Shown here: positions 27,597 to 35,708 of the stretch, one piece after another
How positions within the stretch are numbered: the stretch's first letter is position 1
Layout of the letters: each line of letters opens with the position of its first letter
DNA from: Clostridia bacterium
GTDB lineage: Bacteria; Bacillota; Clostridia; Christensenellales; Aristaeellaceae
DNA: 54,532 bases
Direction of reading: 5' to 3'
Assembly: GCA_017544935.1 (NCBI GenBank)
Contig: JAFYDF010000154.1
Span: forward strand, 1-54,532
Translations under genes and position numbers: made by a program
The notes under the pieces: model-generated
Told to the model about the DNA's origin: nothing
What the model saw: the letters and a program-made list of their open reading frames with translations, nothing else
Databases searched by the model: none

Positions 27597-27660
27597 GCAA
27601 AAAAACACGGAAGCCGCGAGACGCATTAGTTGTGTGAATACCCGTTTTCCGTGTTTTTTA
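27597..27660. terminator. Bidirectional terminator with a 34-base loop
   Basis: AAAAACACGGAA (27601-27612) is the exact inverse of TTCCGTGTTTTT (27647-27658), giving a 12-pair stem with A- and T-runs outside on both strands. It sits between rmuC (+) and the TIM-barrel gene (-). The loop of 34 bases is much longer than usual. Confidence 0.75.
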
Positions 27661-27745
27661 TTTACTTGAACTATATCAGAAATCTATCAGGGATCTTATG
27701 ATGATATGCCTTACAAAATCTCAAATGTATATTTTTATATAGGCA

Positions 27746-28603
27746 TTATGCGTTTGCATAAACTGAAATCAGATGTCTTCCGATCACAACAGCAAATTTC
27801 AGCGCATCGGGTATAAGTTCTTTGGGAAATCTCTGAATATACTTGACAATTTCAAATGTCAGATCTCCCTCATATCCGCTCTTCTTAAGAGATGCCATGA
27901 CAGCGCTCCAGTTCAGATCAGCCAGGTAAGGAAGCGTATGACGGTCTTCCAGATAATCGTTATCCTGAACGTGAAGGCACTTAAGAATATGCGGATCAAC
28001 CCGGCTGATAAAATTCTCAGGCTCATATCCCGTCAATGCTGCATGGCCAACATCCACACATGCGACAATCCAGGGTGAATCAATCTTTTTAAGTATGCTG
28101 TTAAGTTCTTTGGGACTTCCAATCTTGCCAATCAATCTGTTCCTTTTGGGATCTCTCGTAAAAAGGTTTTCAACAGCGACGTGAATATTGAATGCTTTGC
28201 AGTATGGAATAAAGCTTCTGTAATATTCGATATTATACTCCTCAAGGTCACCATCTTCCGGAACAGAGATGGAGTGAACAATGATATTTTCTGCTCCAAG
28301 AATAGAAGCAGATTCCAATGCACGAACGATATTAAGATATTTAGGCTCGGAAATATCTTTGTTCATGCCGTATTTAAAAGTAAAGGGAGCATGAGCCTGA
28401 TTACAGGATAGACCTGCCTGATCAATATATTCTCTTAACTCTTTGGCATATTCTTTATAGTTTTCGCCCAATACTTCGTCGCATTCTTTTTCATAGTAAT
28501 AAGAATAATCTATCGCATCAAATCCCGCTTGCTTGATCAATTCAATTGCTTTATGATCTCCAAAGACCTTAGCAACGGAATAAAGTTCAACAGATAATTT
28601 CAC
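27746..28603 (-). CDS. Sugar phosphate isomerase/epimerase (TIM barrel), AT-rich
   Basis: A 285-residue protein of the xylose isomerase-like TIM-barrel family. Likely metal ligands are the Glu of VAVENLF, the Asp-His of VDVGHAAL, the His of LHVQDND and the Glu of TFEIVK. The GTG at 28603 is chosen as start because AGGAGG sits 6-8 bases before it; the ATG 15 bases upstream is itself part of that site. The gene is visibly richer in A+T than its neighbours and is bounded by a terminator and a decayed stretch, which suggests a later arrival. Substrate unknown. Confidence 0.83.
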   Translation of the reverse strand: MKLSVELYSVAKVFGDHKAIELIKQAGFDAIDYSYYYEKECDEVLGENYKEYAKELREYIDQAGLSCNQAHAPFTFKYGMNKDISEPKYLNIVRALESASILGAENIIVHSISVPEDGDLEEYNIEYYRSFIPYCKAFNIHVAVENLFTRDPKRNRLIGKIGSPKELNSILKKIDSPWIVACVDVGHAALTGYEPENFISRVDPHILKCLHVQDNDYLEDRHTLPYLADLNWSAVMASLKKSGYEGDLTFEIVKYIQRFPKELIPDALKFAVVIGRHLISVYANA

Positions 28604-28630
28604 AATTCTCCTCCTCATATTTGTTCGAGC

Positions 28631-28660
28631 TTTATATATTCAATAATGCTTGCTCAACAA
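28631..28660 (-). promoter_or_regulatory. Possible promoter of the AT-rich isomerase gene
   Basis: Minus-strand TTGTTG (28655-28660), 18-base spacer, TATAAA (28631-28636). The region is AT-rich, so chance matches are likely. Confidence 0.4.
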
Positions 28661-28692
28661 ATCGAAAAGTTTTCAAAATAATGGGAATTTAA

Positions 28693-28863
28693 AATAGTAT
28701 AAACGCAGAACTGGTCGATTTATATGGTACTTATACTTTGGAGCTTCTGTTTGACTCAGAAAGGTCTGACTTTGTCCTTCGGGCTTACAGTATTCTTACT
28801 CGTTTAGGTATTATAATTCATAAAAGCCACAGGACTCATGCTTATCGATTACTTCACACCTGA
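28693..28863 (+). pseudogene. Startless open stretch, possible gene remnant
   Basis: Between the isomerase and the DUF1846 gene one plus-strand frame is open for 56 codons (…AELVDLYGTYTLELLFD…RSDFVLRAYSILTRLG…) up to a TGA at 28861. It has no start codon or ribosome site and no family that I recognise. It may be the tail of a lost gene or chance. The flanks 28604-28692 and 28864-28885 show nothing else. Confidence 0.3.
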
Positions 28864-28885
28864 ACAAGGATATGCTAAGCAGATA

Positions 28886-30367
28886 TTACTTATGGTATAG
28901 CTTGTGTGTCTGATACTTGGGATCACTTGTCAGATTCATTCCAAGTCTTCTGAACACATTAACGTCCACTCCGGAAAGAATAACCGTTGTATGTGCTTCA
29001 GCTGCTTTCAACTTTGGCAGTTGCTGCAGTGCAAGTGCGGCACCAGGATTAGTCGCTGCTGAAACAGACAGTGCAACGAGCACTTCATCTGTGTGCAGTC
29101 TCGGGTTATGATTGCCGAGATACTTACACTTCAGCTCCTGCACAGGTTCAATGACAGCAGGCGGGAGAAGCATAATCTCATCCCGGATTCCAGCCAATTC
29201 CTTTAGAGCATTCAGCAGCACTGCAGCAGAAGGTCCCAGCAGAGAAGAAGTTTTTCCTGTAACGATACGGCCGTCTTCAAGCTGAATCGCCGCGGCAGGA
29301 GCTCCGGTAGCTTCTGCTTTCTTCCTTGCCGCATCCATAACGGGACGGTCAGCATCGCTTAAGCCCATACGGCGGACAAGAATCTCCAGCTTGTTCAGCT
29401 CGCCTTCATTCCCATGTCCCTGGCGTTCCTGACAACGTGCGTTGTAAAGCCTGCGGATGATCTCCTGCTTTGCAGCTTCAGAGCAAACAGCATCGTCTAC
29501 AATGCATTTGCTGATCATATTCACGCCCATATCCGTAGGCGAATGATACGGAGAAGTGCCCCAGATACGTTCAAAAATTGCCTGAAGGACAGGAAACACC
29601 TCAATATCACGGTTGTAGTTGACCGTGCTCTTCCCATAAAACTCGAGATGGAACGGATCGATCATGTTTACATCGTTCAGGTCAGCTGTTGCTGCCTCAT
29701 ATGCTACATTGAGCGGATGCATGAGTGGCAGATCCCAGATCGGGAAGGTCTCAAACTTAGCATAACCCGCCTTTACCCCACGACGATGCTCATGATACAG
29801 CTGCGACAAACAGACTGCCATTTTCCCACTGCCCGGGCCAGGTGCTGTGACCAGTACAAGAGGACGTGATGTTTCTACGTATTCATTCCGTCCATAACCA
29901 TCCTCACTGACAATGAGATCCACATTCGTTGGATATCCGATGATCGGATAATGTCTGTAAACACGTACTCCAAGAGATTCAAGACGCTTCTGGAATTCTT
30001 CCGCCTTATGCTGACCGTTGAAGCGGGAGAGCACAACGCTACCGACATACATGCCAACTCCTCGGAAAGCGTCAATCAGTCGCAGAACATCTGCATCATA
30101 TGTAATACCAAGATCTCCGCGGACCTTGTTCTTCTCAATATCATCGGCATTGATCGCAAGAATTAGCTCAGTCTGATCCTTCAGCTTGAGCAGCATCTCT
30201 ATTTTACTGTCCGGCCTGAAACCGGGCAGAACGCGGGAAGCATGAAAGTCATCAAATAGTTTCCCGCCAAGTTCCAGATACAGTTTTCCGCCGAATTGTC
30301 CAATTCGTTCAAGAATATGCTCAGACTGAAGCTTCGTATAGCGGTCATGATCAAAACCGATTTTCAT
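28886..30367 (-). CDS. DUF1846 family protein
   Basis: A 493-residue protein matching the conserved DUF1846 family of Firmicutes and related lineages. Recognisable blocks are KIGFDHDRYTKLQSEHILERI at the N-terminus, a nucleotide-kinase-like LVTAPGPGSGKMAVCLSQLYHE near 170-190 and EDGRIVTGKTSSLLGPSAAVLLNALK toward the C-terminus. The GPGSGK stretch looks like a P-loop. The biochemical role is not established. The ATG follows GGGAGG. It is a single gene with its own promoter; no clear terminator follows. Confidence 0.88.
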   Translation of the reverse strand: MKIGFDHDRYTKLQSEHILERIGQFGGKLYLELGGKLFDDFHASRVLPGFRPDSKIEMLLKLKDQTELILAINADDIEKNKVRGDLGITYDADVLRLIDAFRGVGMYVGSVVLSRFNGQHKAEEFQKRLESLGVRVYRHYPIIGYPTNVDLIVSEDGYGRNEYVETSRPLVLVTAPGPGSGKMAVCLSQLYHEHRRGVKAGYAKFETFPIWDLPLMHPLNVAYEAATADLNDVNMIDPFHLEFYGKSTVNYNRDIEVFPVLQAIFERIWGTSPYHSPTDMGVNMISKCIVDDAVCSEAAKQEIIRRLYNARCQERQGHGNEGELNKLEILVRRMGLSDADRPVMDAARKKAEATGAPAAAIQLEDGRIVTGKTSSLLGPSAAVLLNALKELAGIRDEIMLLPPAVIEPVQELKCKYLGNHNPRLHTDEVLVALSVSAATNPGAALALQQLPKLKAAEAHTTVILSGVDVNVFRRLGMNLTSDPKYQTHKLYHK

Positions 30368-30407
30368 ATAAGCCTCCCATATCTACTATATATCCACAAA
30401 CATTCAA

Positions 30408-30436
30408 AGTATACCACATCTTATCGTGGATTCCAA
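30408..30436 (-). promoter_or_regulatory. Sigma-A promoter of the DUF1846 gene
   Basis: Minus-strand TTGGAA (30431-30436), 17-base spacer, TATACT (30408-30413), about 40 bases before the start codon. Confidence 0.7.
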
Positions 30437-30480
30437 TATTTTTCGGGGCTTTTTTTGTTTTTTGAAATCTTTTTTAATGC

Positions 30481-31371
30481 CTAGTCTTTCAGATCAAAAT
30501 CCGGAATAAATGTTTCCTTGGCGGATCCTTTTTCCTGAACCAGTGCATTCAGGCCCAGCGCAACAGCATGCTCAGTAACCCGTTCATACTCTGCATCCGT
30601 AATGCAACGATCCATTCCTTTAACTGTACAGGCCGGTATTGGAGTATACTGACGCATAATACTTACCGGCATACCTGACGGAAGGTTCTCAGCGATCCAA
30701 TCAAGAACATGCATGCTGTCAGCAGTACAGCCGGGAAGAACAAGATGTCTGATAACAGTCCCCTTTATCATAATCCCGTTTTCATCATATTGCGGTTTTC
30801 CTGTCTGTCTTATCATTTCCTGAATACCCTTGGATGCAACTTCAAAATAATCCGGCGCAAAGCTCAACAACCTGCTCAGTCGGGGTGAAACGTATTTCAA
30901 ATCTGGAAGATAGATACTGACGATGTTGTCTAGCCTTTTTAATGTCTCAACGGTCTCATATCCACTCGTATTCCATACGATGGGAACCTTGGGTTTATAG
31001 ATCTTAATAGATTCAATCACAGCATCCGTGAAGTGGGTTGCCGTAACATAGGATATATTATGTACCCCTGTCTCTTCCAATTGCCGTACTGCTTCAGCAA
31101 GTTCGTGAATACTGAAGGTTTTTCCCTGACGAAGATGGCTTATGGAATGATTCTGACAGTAAACGCATCCAAGCGTGCAGCCGCTGAAAAACACTGTCCC
31201 GCTGCCGCGCGTGCCGCTGATGCATGGTTCTTCCCAGTAATGCGGCGCAATACGCGCGATACGCGGCAGATACCCCATCTTGCAAAAGCCGTTCCCGCTT
31301 TCCGCAGTGCGTTCTGCCATACAATGTCTCGGGCAAAGTGAGCATATAACGTTTCCCATCATATCTTTCAT
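30481..31371 (-). CDS. Radical SAM protein, PflX/PflA-related
   Basis: A 296-residue iron-sulfur protein. The radical SAM cluster motif C-x3-... is CTLGCVYC near 66-73, preceded by a second cysteine-rich segment CSLCPRHC and GNGFCKMG at the N-terminus. The family resembles pyruvate formate-lyase activating enzyme but belongs to the uncharacterised PflX group, which lacks a nearby glycyl-radical enzyme, and none is nearby here. The ATG at 31371 is chosen, 9 bases after AGGAAAG; a TTG six bases earlier is too close. It starts two bases after the stop of a P-loop kinase gene. Confidence 0.88.
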   Translation of the reverse strand: MKDMMGNVICSLCPRHCMAERTAESGNGFCKMGYLPRIARIAPHYWEEPCISGTRGSGTVFFSGCTLGCVYCQNHSISHLRQGKTFSIHELAEAVRQLEETGVHNISYVTATHFTDAVIESIKIYKPKVPIVWNTSGYETVETLKRLDNIVSIYLPDLKYVSPRLSRLLSFAPDYFEVASKGIQEMIRQTGKPQYDENGIMIKGTVIRHLVLPGCTADSMHVLDWIAENLPSGMPVSIMRQYTPIPACTVKGMDRCITDAEYERVTEHAVALGLNALVQEKGSAKETFIPDFDLKD

Positions 31372-31373
31372 TC

Positions 31374-32105
31374 TCAAACTTTCCTGAACTCACCGTCTCC
31401 GGTTATCCGCAACGTCAGATCCGCTGGCAGGCTGTTTTCAAGGCATAATCTTACGTTCGGACCGTCACAGCGTTCATAAAATGCTTCAGCTTCCTGAAGC
31501 GATGCACCGCCCCTTGACTTCCGTTCAACCAAATGTTTTCTGAGGAATTCTTCATCTGCTGTAATGAATACACTGTAATCGCACTTCAGATCACGCCATT
31601 TCGGCGCATCCAGGAGCAGGTAATTACCTTCCAACAGAACGATCGGTGTATTCACTTCTATTGCGTCCATCTGTACATCATGAAGTCTGCGGTCATAGAA
31701 CGGCCACATCACAGTTGCTTTCTCATAAAGCTCATTGATCTTGCCTGTAAGAAATGCGATATCAAAAGTATCCGGAGCACCTTTATAGTCTTTCATGGGA
31801 AAGCTGACGCCGTTCCTTAGGACATTGTGCTGAAGAATATACTTCTGCGGATAATGGAAGCCGTCCATTCCGATTGCTTGAACTTTGGGGATTCCTTCCA
31901 TCTCGGCTGATAATGATTCCAGAAAGGCAGCCAGTGTACTCTTGCCTGCTGCCGGCGGTGCCGCTATAAAAGCAACGACACGGCTTTTTTTCGACGAATA
32001 AAGCCGTGCCAACTCGATTAATAAAGGTTTGAAGACAGAGATAACAGAGGCATCATCAAATGATGCATGAACAGAAAATCCATTGATCAGCATGTCGCAG
32101 CGCAT
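31374..32105 (-). CDS. P-loop nucleoside/sugar kinase-like protein (PRK/uridine kinase/PanK superfamily)
   Basis: A 243-residue kinase-like protein. Walker A is APPAAGKST near 48-56. The substrate block GMDGFHY, the basic RRLHDV region and VLLEGNYLLL follow the pattern of YggC-like members of the phosphoribulokinase/uridine kinase group. The actual substrate is unknown. The ATG has GGAGG 5 bases upstream and the U-tract of the tRNA-Arg terminator just before that, so expression may need readthrough. The gene is followed directly by the PflX-like radical SAM gene. Confidence 0.82.
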   Translation of the reverse strand: MRCDMLINGFSVHASFDDASVISVFKPLLIELARLYSSKKSRVVAFIAAPPAAGKSTLAAFLESLSAEMEGIPKVQAIGMDGFHYPQKYILQHNVLRNGVSFPMKDYKGAPDTFDIAFLTGKINELYEKATVMWPFYDRRLHDVQMDAIEVNTPIVLLEGNYLLLDAPKWRDLKCDYSVFITADEEFLRKHLVERKSRGGASLQEAEAFYERCDGPNVRLCLENSLPADLTLRITGDGEFRKV

Positions 32106-32116
32106 GATTTCCTCCG

Positions 32117-32146
32117 AAAAATCGCCGCAGCATATGCTACGGCGAT
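32117..32146 (-). terminator. Intrinsic terminator after tRNA-Arg
   Basis: On the minus strand ATCGCCG pairs with CGGCGAT around a loop that itself can pair (TAGCATATGCTG), then TTTTTC. The U-tract is immediately followed by the GGAGG of the kinase gene. Confidence 0.85.
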
Positions 32147-32150
32147 AATC

Positions 32151-32227
32151 TGGCGCGCCTGGCGCGATTCGAACGCGCGGCGTTCCGCTTAGGAGGCGGA
32201 CCCTCTATCCTACTGAGGTACAGGCGC
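32151..32227 (-). tRNA. tRNA-Arg (anticodon CCU)
   Basis: A complete cloverleaf on the minus strand. The acceptor stem GCGCCTG/CAGGCGC has 7 pairs; the D arm is CCTC...GAGG; the anticodon stem TCCGC/GCGGA encloses the loop CTCCTAA, anticodon CCT reading AGG; the T arm GCGCG-TTCGAAT-CGCGC is canonical. Discriminator G and an encoded CCA end the gene. It has its own promoter and terminator. Confidence 0.97.
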
Positions 32228-32255
32228 ATGCCTGCTGCTTAAGTGCAGCACGCAT

Positions 32256-32284
32256 ATCATAGCATAATCCGGCAGGATCCGCAA
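32256..32284 (-). promoter_or_regulatory. Sigma-A promoter of tRNA-Arg
   Basis: Minus-strand TTGCGG (32279-32284), 17-base spacer, TATGAT (32256-32261). The short leader then contains TGCTGC-ACTTAA-GCAGCA, a small hairpin before the mature 5' end. Confidence 0.75.
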
Positions 32285-32289
32285 CTATT

Positions 32290-33294
32290 TTACAACGCAG
32301 TCACCAGTTCAGCAATCTGGATCGCGTTCGTTGCAGCTCCTTTGCGCACCTGGTCGCCGCAGCACCAGATGTTGAGTCCATTGTCGCTTGTCAGATCATC
32401 CCTGATACGTCCAACGAACACGAGATCCTGATCAGAAGTATCCAGCGGCATCGGATAGATCTTGTTTGCAATATCATCCACCAGACGGCAGCCGGGAGCT
32501 GAAGCAATCAATTCCCTAGCTTTCTGAACAGAGATCTTCTCCTTCGTCCTTACAAGAAGGGAAACGCTGTGGCTGCGCATGACAGGTACACGGACACAAG
32601 TGCAGCTTACTCTCATTTCAGGCAGATGCATGATTTTACGTCCTTCGTTCTGAAGCTTCATTTCTTCCGACGTATATCCTTCGAATGCTTCAGATCCGAT
32701 CTGTGGGATCACATTGCAAGCTATCTGATACTGGAAAGTATTAATGTTGATTGGACCGCCGCAGCAAAGCGCGTGTATCTGATCCTGCAGTTCAATGGGC
32801 CCGGCTGCTCCTGCTCCGCTTACTGCCTGATAGGAAGACGCTATAATGCTCTCGATCTGGCTGGCTTTCCGCAGCCCATTTATCGCAACCAGTGAAATAA
32901 TGGTGGTGCAGTTCGGATTCGCGATAAGCCCGTGATGCAGCGCAACATCTTCGGGATTGATTTCAGGAACGACAAGCGGAACATCTGGATTCAGGCGAAA
33001 TGCGCTTGAATTGTCCACAAATACCGCACCTGCGGCCTTGATCGCAGGCGCAAACTGTTTCGCGATTGCGTTCTGAGCAGCGCCAAGTACGATATCCAGT
33101 CCATCAAAAGCATTCTCAGTTGCTTCCTGTACAGAGACCTCTGTGCCTTCAAAAGAGATCTTCTTTCCAACACTTCGCACACTGGCGAGAGGACGCAGCT
33201 CACTGATCGGAAACTTCCGTTCAGCGAGAACTTTCATCATTTCGCGACCAACAGCACCTGTTGCTCCCAGAATTCCTACACGGTATTCTTTCAT
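32290..33294 (-). CDS. asd: Aspartate-semialdehyde dehydrogenase
   Basis: A 334-residue enzyme reducing aspartyl phosphate to the semialdehyde for lysine, threonine and methionine. NADP-binding GATGAVG is near 10-16; the catalytic cysteine is in NPNCTT near 127; the histidine region is RVPVMRSHS. The ATG at 33294 is preferred because GGAG is about 8 bases upstream; the ATG at 33300, which overlaps the lysC stop by one base, is too near it. It is the last gene of hom-lysC-asd. Confidence 0.96.
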   Translation of the reverse strand: MKEYRVGILGATGAVGREMMKVLAERKFPISELRPLASVRSVGKKISFEGTEVSVQEATENAFDGLDIVLGAAQNAIAKQFAPAIKAAGAVFVDNSSAFRLNPDVPLVVPEINPEDVALHHGLIANPNCTTIISLVAINGLRKASQIESIIASSYQAVSGAGAAGPIELQDQIHALCCGGPININTFQYQIACNVIPQIGSEAFEGYTSEEMKLQNEGRKIMHLPEMRVSCTCVRVPVMRSHSVSLLVRTKEKISVQKARELIASAPGCRLVDDIANKIYPMPLDTSDQDLVFVGRIRDDLTSDNGLNIWCCGDQVRKGAATNAIQIAELVTAL

Positions 33295-33299
33295 AGTCA

Positions 33300-34616
33300 T
33301 TACTCCTTTACGAATGTGTCATACAGGACACGAATCGCCTGGGCAAAGTCTTTCTCTTCAACGCCAACAATAATGTTCAGTTCTTCAGGCCCCTGTGTGA
33401 TCATACGGATATTTACTCCGTTTTCACCGAGTGTAGCAAAGATGCGGCCGGATACGCCGGGACGTGAAGCCATTCTGCGGCCGACTGCAGCGACAATTGC
33501 CAGGTGCTCAGTGACCTTGATTGAATCCGGAGCTAAAGCTTTCTGAATTTCTCCGAGCATGGTATAAAGACAGGATTTGACTTTCTCTTCGCTCATGACC
33601 AACGATACGATATCGATGCCGCTGGGGATATACTCAACATTTACCCCATGTTCATTCACGATCTCAAGGATCCGAAGAAGCGCTCCGCTTTCCGAAGAAA
33701 GACCTGTCTTGGCGATTGTGATGACACAGTAACCCTTTTTACCAGCGATTCCGGTGATCAGGTTCCCGTTATCCGTCTCTTCCTGAATTTCATCCAGGAT
33801 CAATGTTCCGGGATCATCCGGGGCATTCGTATTACGGATATTCAGCGGGATATGTTTTTCTCTTACCGGGAATACAGTGCCTTCATGCAATACTTTCGCA
33901 CCAATATAGCTCAGCTCGCGAAGCTCACTGTAAGTGATCTGGCGGATCGGCTGGGGATTATTTACAATCTTAGGATCAGCCATCAGGAACCCGGATACAT
34001 CTGTCCAGTTCTCATACAAGTCCGCATCGAGTGCTGCAGCCGCCAACGCACCTGTCACATCACTTCCGCCGCGAGTCAGCGTCCGCACACGTCCGTCAGG
34101 CATTGCACCGTAAAATCCGGGTATCACGACACACCTGCCGTCCGCAGCCTGCTGCAAAGCAGCATAGGATGCTTCCTTGTCCACAGTTCCATCAAAGCGA
34201 AATTTCAACCAAAGTGCGGCATCCAGAAAATCAAATCCCAGATAATCAGCCATCAACAGCGCGGCAAGGTATTCACCTCGGGAAGCAAGTTCTTCTCGGT
34301 CCATTCCGCTGCGCATTTTTAGCCACAGCGCATCCAGTTCTCCGGTAATGTCAATATCAAGACCGCAGTCGCGGCAGATCTCTTCATACCGGGCACGAAT
34401 CATTGAAAAAACATTTTCACACGATACGCCGTATTCGATATGAGCAGCACAAAGGTAAAGCAAGTCTGTAATCTTATGATCCTCGGAGAAACGCTTGCCG
34501 GGTGCAGAAACAACGACCACGCGTCGGGAAGGATCGCTTTCCACAATATGCTTTACTTTTGCAAACTGAGCGGCATCCGCAAGAGACGAACCGCCGAATT
34601 TTAATACTTTCAACAT
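33300..34616 (-). CDS. lysC: Aspartate kinase with C-terminal ACT domains
   Basis: A 438-residue aspartokinase. It has the KFGGSSLA motif at 6-13, VSAPGK, and LTRGGSDVTG for substrate binding. The C-terminal 150 residues hold two ACT domains (YCVITIAKTGLSSESGALLRILEIV and HLAIVAAVGRRMASRPGVSGRIF) expected to bind a feedback amino acid. The single-subunit form, fed by hom upstream, is probably controlled by lysine and/or threonine, but which one cannot be read from sequence. Confidence 0.96.
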   Translation of the reverse strand: MLKVLKFGGSSLADAAQFAKVKHIVESDPSRRVVVVSAPGKRFSEDHKITDLLYLCAAHIEYGVSCENVFSMIRARYEEICRDCGLDIDITGELDALWLKMRSGMDREELASRGEYLAALLMADYLGFDFLDAALWLKFRFDGTVDKEASYAALQQAADGRCVVIPGFYGAMPDGRVRTLTRGGSDVTGALAAAALDADLYENWTDVSGFLMADPKIVNNPQPIRQITYSELRELSYIGAKVLHEGTVFPVREKHIPLNIRNTNAPDDPGTLILDEIQEETDNGNLITGIAGKKGYCVITIAKTGLSSESGALLRILEIVNEHGVNVEYIPSGIDIVSLVMSEEKVKSCLYTMLGEIQKALAPDSIKVTEHLAIVAAVGRRMASRPGVSGRIFATLGENGVNIRMITQGPEELNIIVGVEEKDFAQAIRVLYDTFVKE

Positions 34617-34640
34617 TCCTGATATGTCCTTTCAGACAAA

Positions 34641-35579
34641 TTATAACTTTACATAGAACGGTTCGCAGCCTTGGGATATCTCGATGCAGTCAGCAAGAAC
34701 ATTGCTGGCTGTAGGATAACCGCCTGCGCCTGCCCCGAAAAATGCCTGAATGCCGACGCGTTCGGCCTCCAGCGCGATCATATTGTCCGCACCTTTGACA
34801 TTTGCCTCCTGCTCATTTGAATCAAAGAGAAGCGGTTCAACCGCTGCTGAAACACTTCCGTCAGCTTTCTGTTCAGCATGCGCAATCAGTTTGAATACCT
34901 TGCCCTTGAATTTGTTTTCTGACACCTGAGATGAAGTGATCTGCGTAATACCCTGGCACGGAACTTCTTCTTCTCTCAGGCAGCAGCCGAAAGCAATATT
35001 CGCTGAAATCACGAGTTTTCTTCTCGCGTCATACCCCTCAACGTCAGCAGTTGGATCTACCTCAGCATAACCCAGCCGCTGCGCTTCTGCCAAAGCATCT
35101 TCATACGAAACGCCCTGAGATGTCATTGCGCTCAGAATATAATTACTCGTCCCGTTCATGATTCCCCAGACTCTGGAGACCTTATCTGTTTCGGATATCC
35201 TTGCAAGCGAATGCAGCCATGGGATGCCGCCACCGGCAGCCGCCGTGCAGCGGAGCGCAGTTCCGTTGCCCCAGGCGGTCTGGACCAATTCCCTGTAATA
35301 TATAGCCATGAGCCATTTATTGGCTGTCACTACGTTCTTTCCAGCATGCAGAGCTTTCTTCACATACTCGTAAGCAGGATGCAGTCCGCCGATCAGTTCA
35401 ACTACCGTATCTACTTCAGGATCATTGATGATGTCATCAAAATCGTCTGTAACAGTGCAGTCTATTTCATCAGGCGCATTCAAGGCCAGAAGCCACTTAA
35501 CCTTAATGTCCTTACGCTCCGATGCCATCTCGAAAAAGGCCTTCCCGACAGTTCCATAGCCAAGTAATGCAACCCCCAT
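34641..35579 (-). CDS. hom: Homoserine dehydrogenase, short form without ACT domain
   Basis: A 312-residue homoserine dehydrogenase. The NAD(P)-binding motif is LLGYGTVGKAF at 5-15, the catalytic-site lysine is in NVVTANKWLM, and the substrate block NGTSNYILSAM and AQRLGYAEVDPTADVEGYDARRKL is intact. Ordinary Gram-positive enzymes have about 430 residues with a C-terminal ACT domain for threonine feedback; this protein stops before it. The ATG at 35579 follows AAAGGAG by 8 bases; an in-frame start 30 bases upstream would read through that site. Confidence 0.94.
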   Translation of the reverse strand: MGVALLGYGTVGKAFFEMASERKDIKVKWLLALNAPDEIDCTVTDDFDDIINDPEVDTVVELIGGLHPAYEYVKKALHAGKNVVTANKWLMAIYYRELVQTAWGNGTALRCTAAAGGGIPWLHSLARISETDKVSRVWGIMNGTSNYILSAMTSQGVSYEDALAEAQRLGYAEVDPTADVEGYDARRKLVISANIAFGCCLREEEVPCQGITQITSSQVSENKFKGKVFKLIAHAEQKADGSVSAAVEPLLFDSNEQEANVKGADNMIALEAERVGIQAFFGAGAGGYPTASNVLADCIEISQGCEPFYVKL

Positions 35580-35619
35580 CGTTCCTGCTCCTTTCAAGTC
35601 TTGCAGCATTGAAAAACGC

Positions 35620-35648
35620 TTGACATAAAGCTAAAAGCAAAATATCAT
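35620..35648 (+). promoter_or_regulatory. Sigma-A promoter of thrC-thrB
   Basis: TTGACA (35620-35625), 17-base spacer, TATCAT (35643-35648). It lies in the intergenic region shared with hom. Confidence 0.8.
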
Positions 35649-35667
35649 AATATAAGGGAAAATGCAA
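35639..35667 (-). promoter_or_regulatory. Possible promoter of hom-lysC-asd
   Basis: Minus-strand TTGCAT (35662-35667), 17-base spacer, TATTTT (35639-35644). Its -10 overlaps that of the thrC promoter on the other strand. Match is weaker. Confidence 0.45.
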
Positions 35668-35708
35668 GATTTTTCCGATTTAAATGCAGATTAAATCAGA
35701 GTGTGAGC

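Noticed and set aside
35580..35708. Lysine riboswitch or T-box in front of hom/lysC or thrC
   Set aside because: The gap is under 130 bases and carries none of the conserved T-box or L-box sequence.
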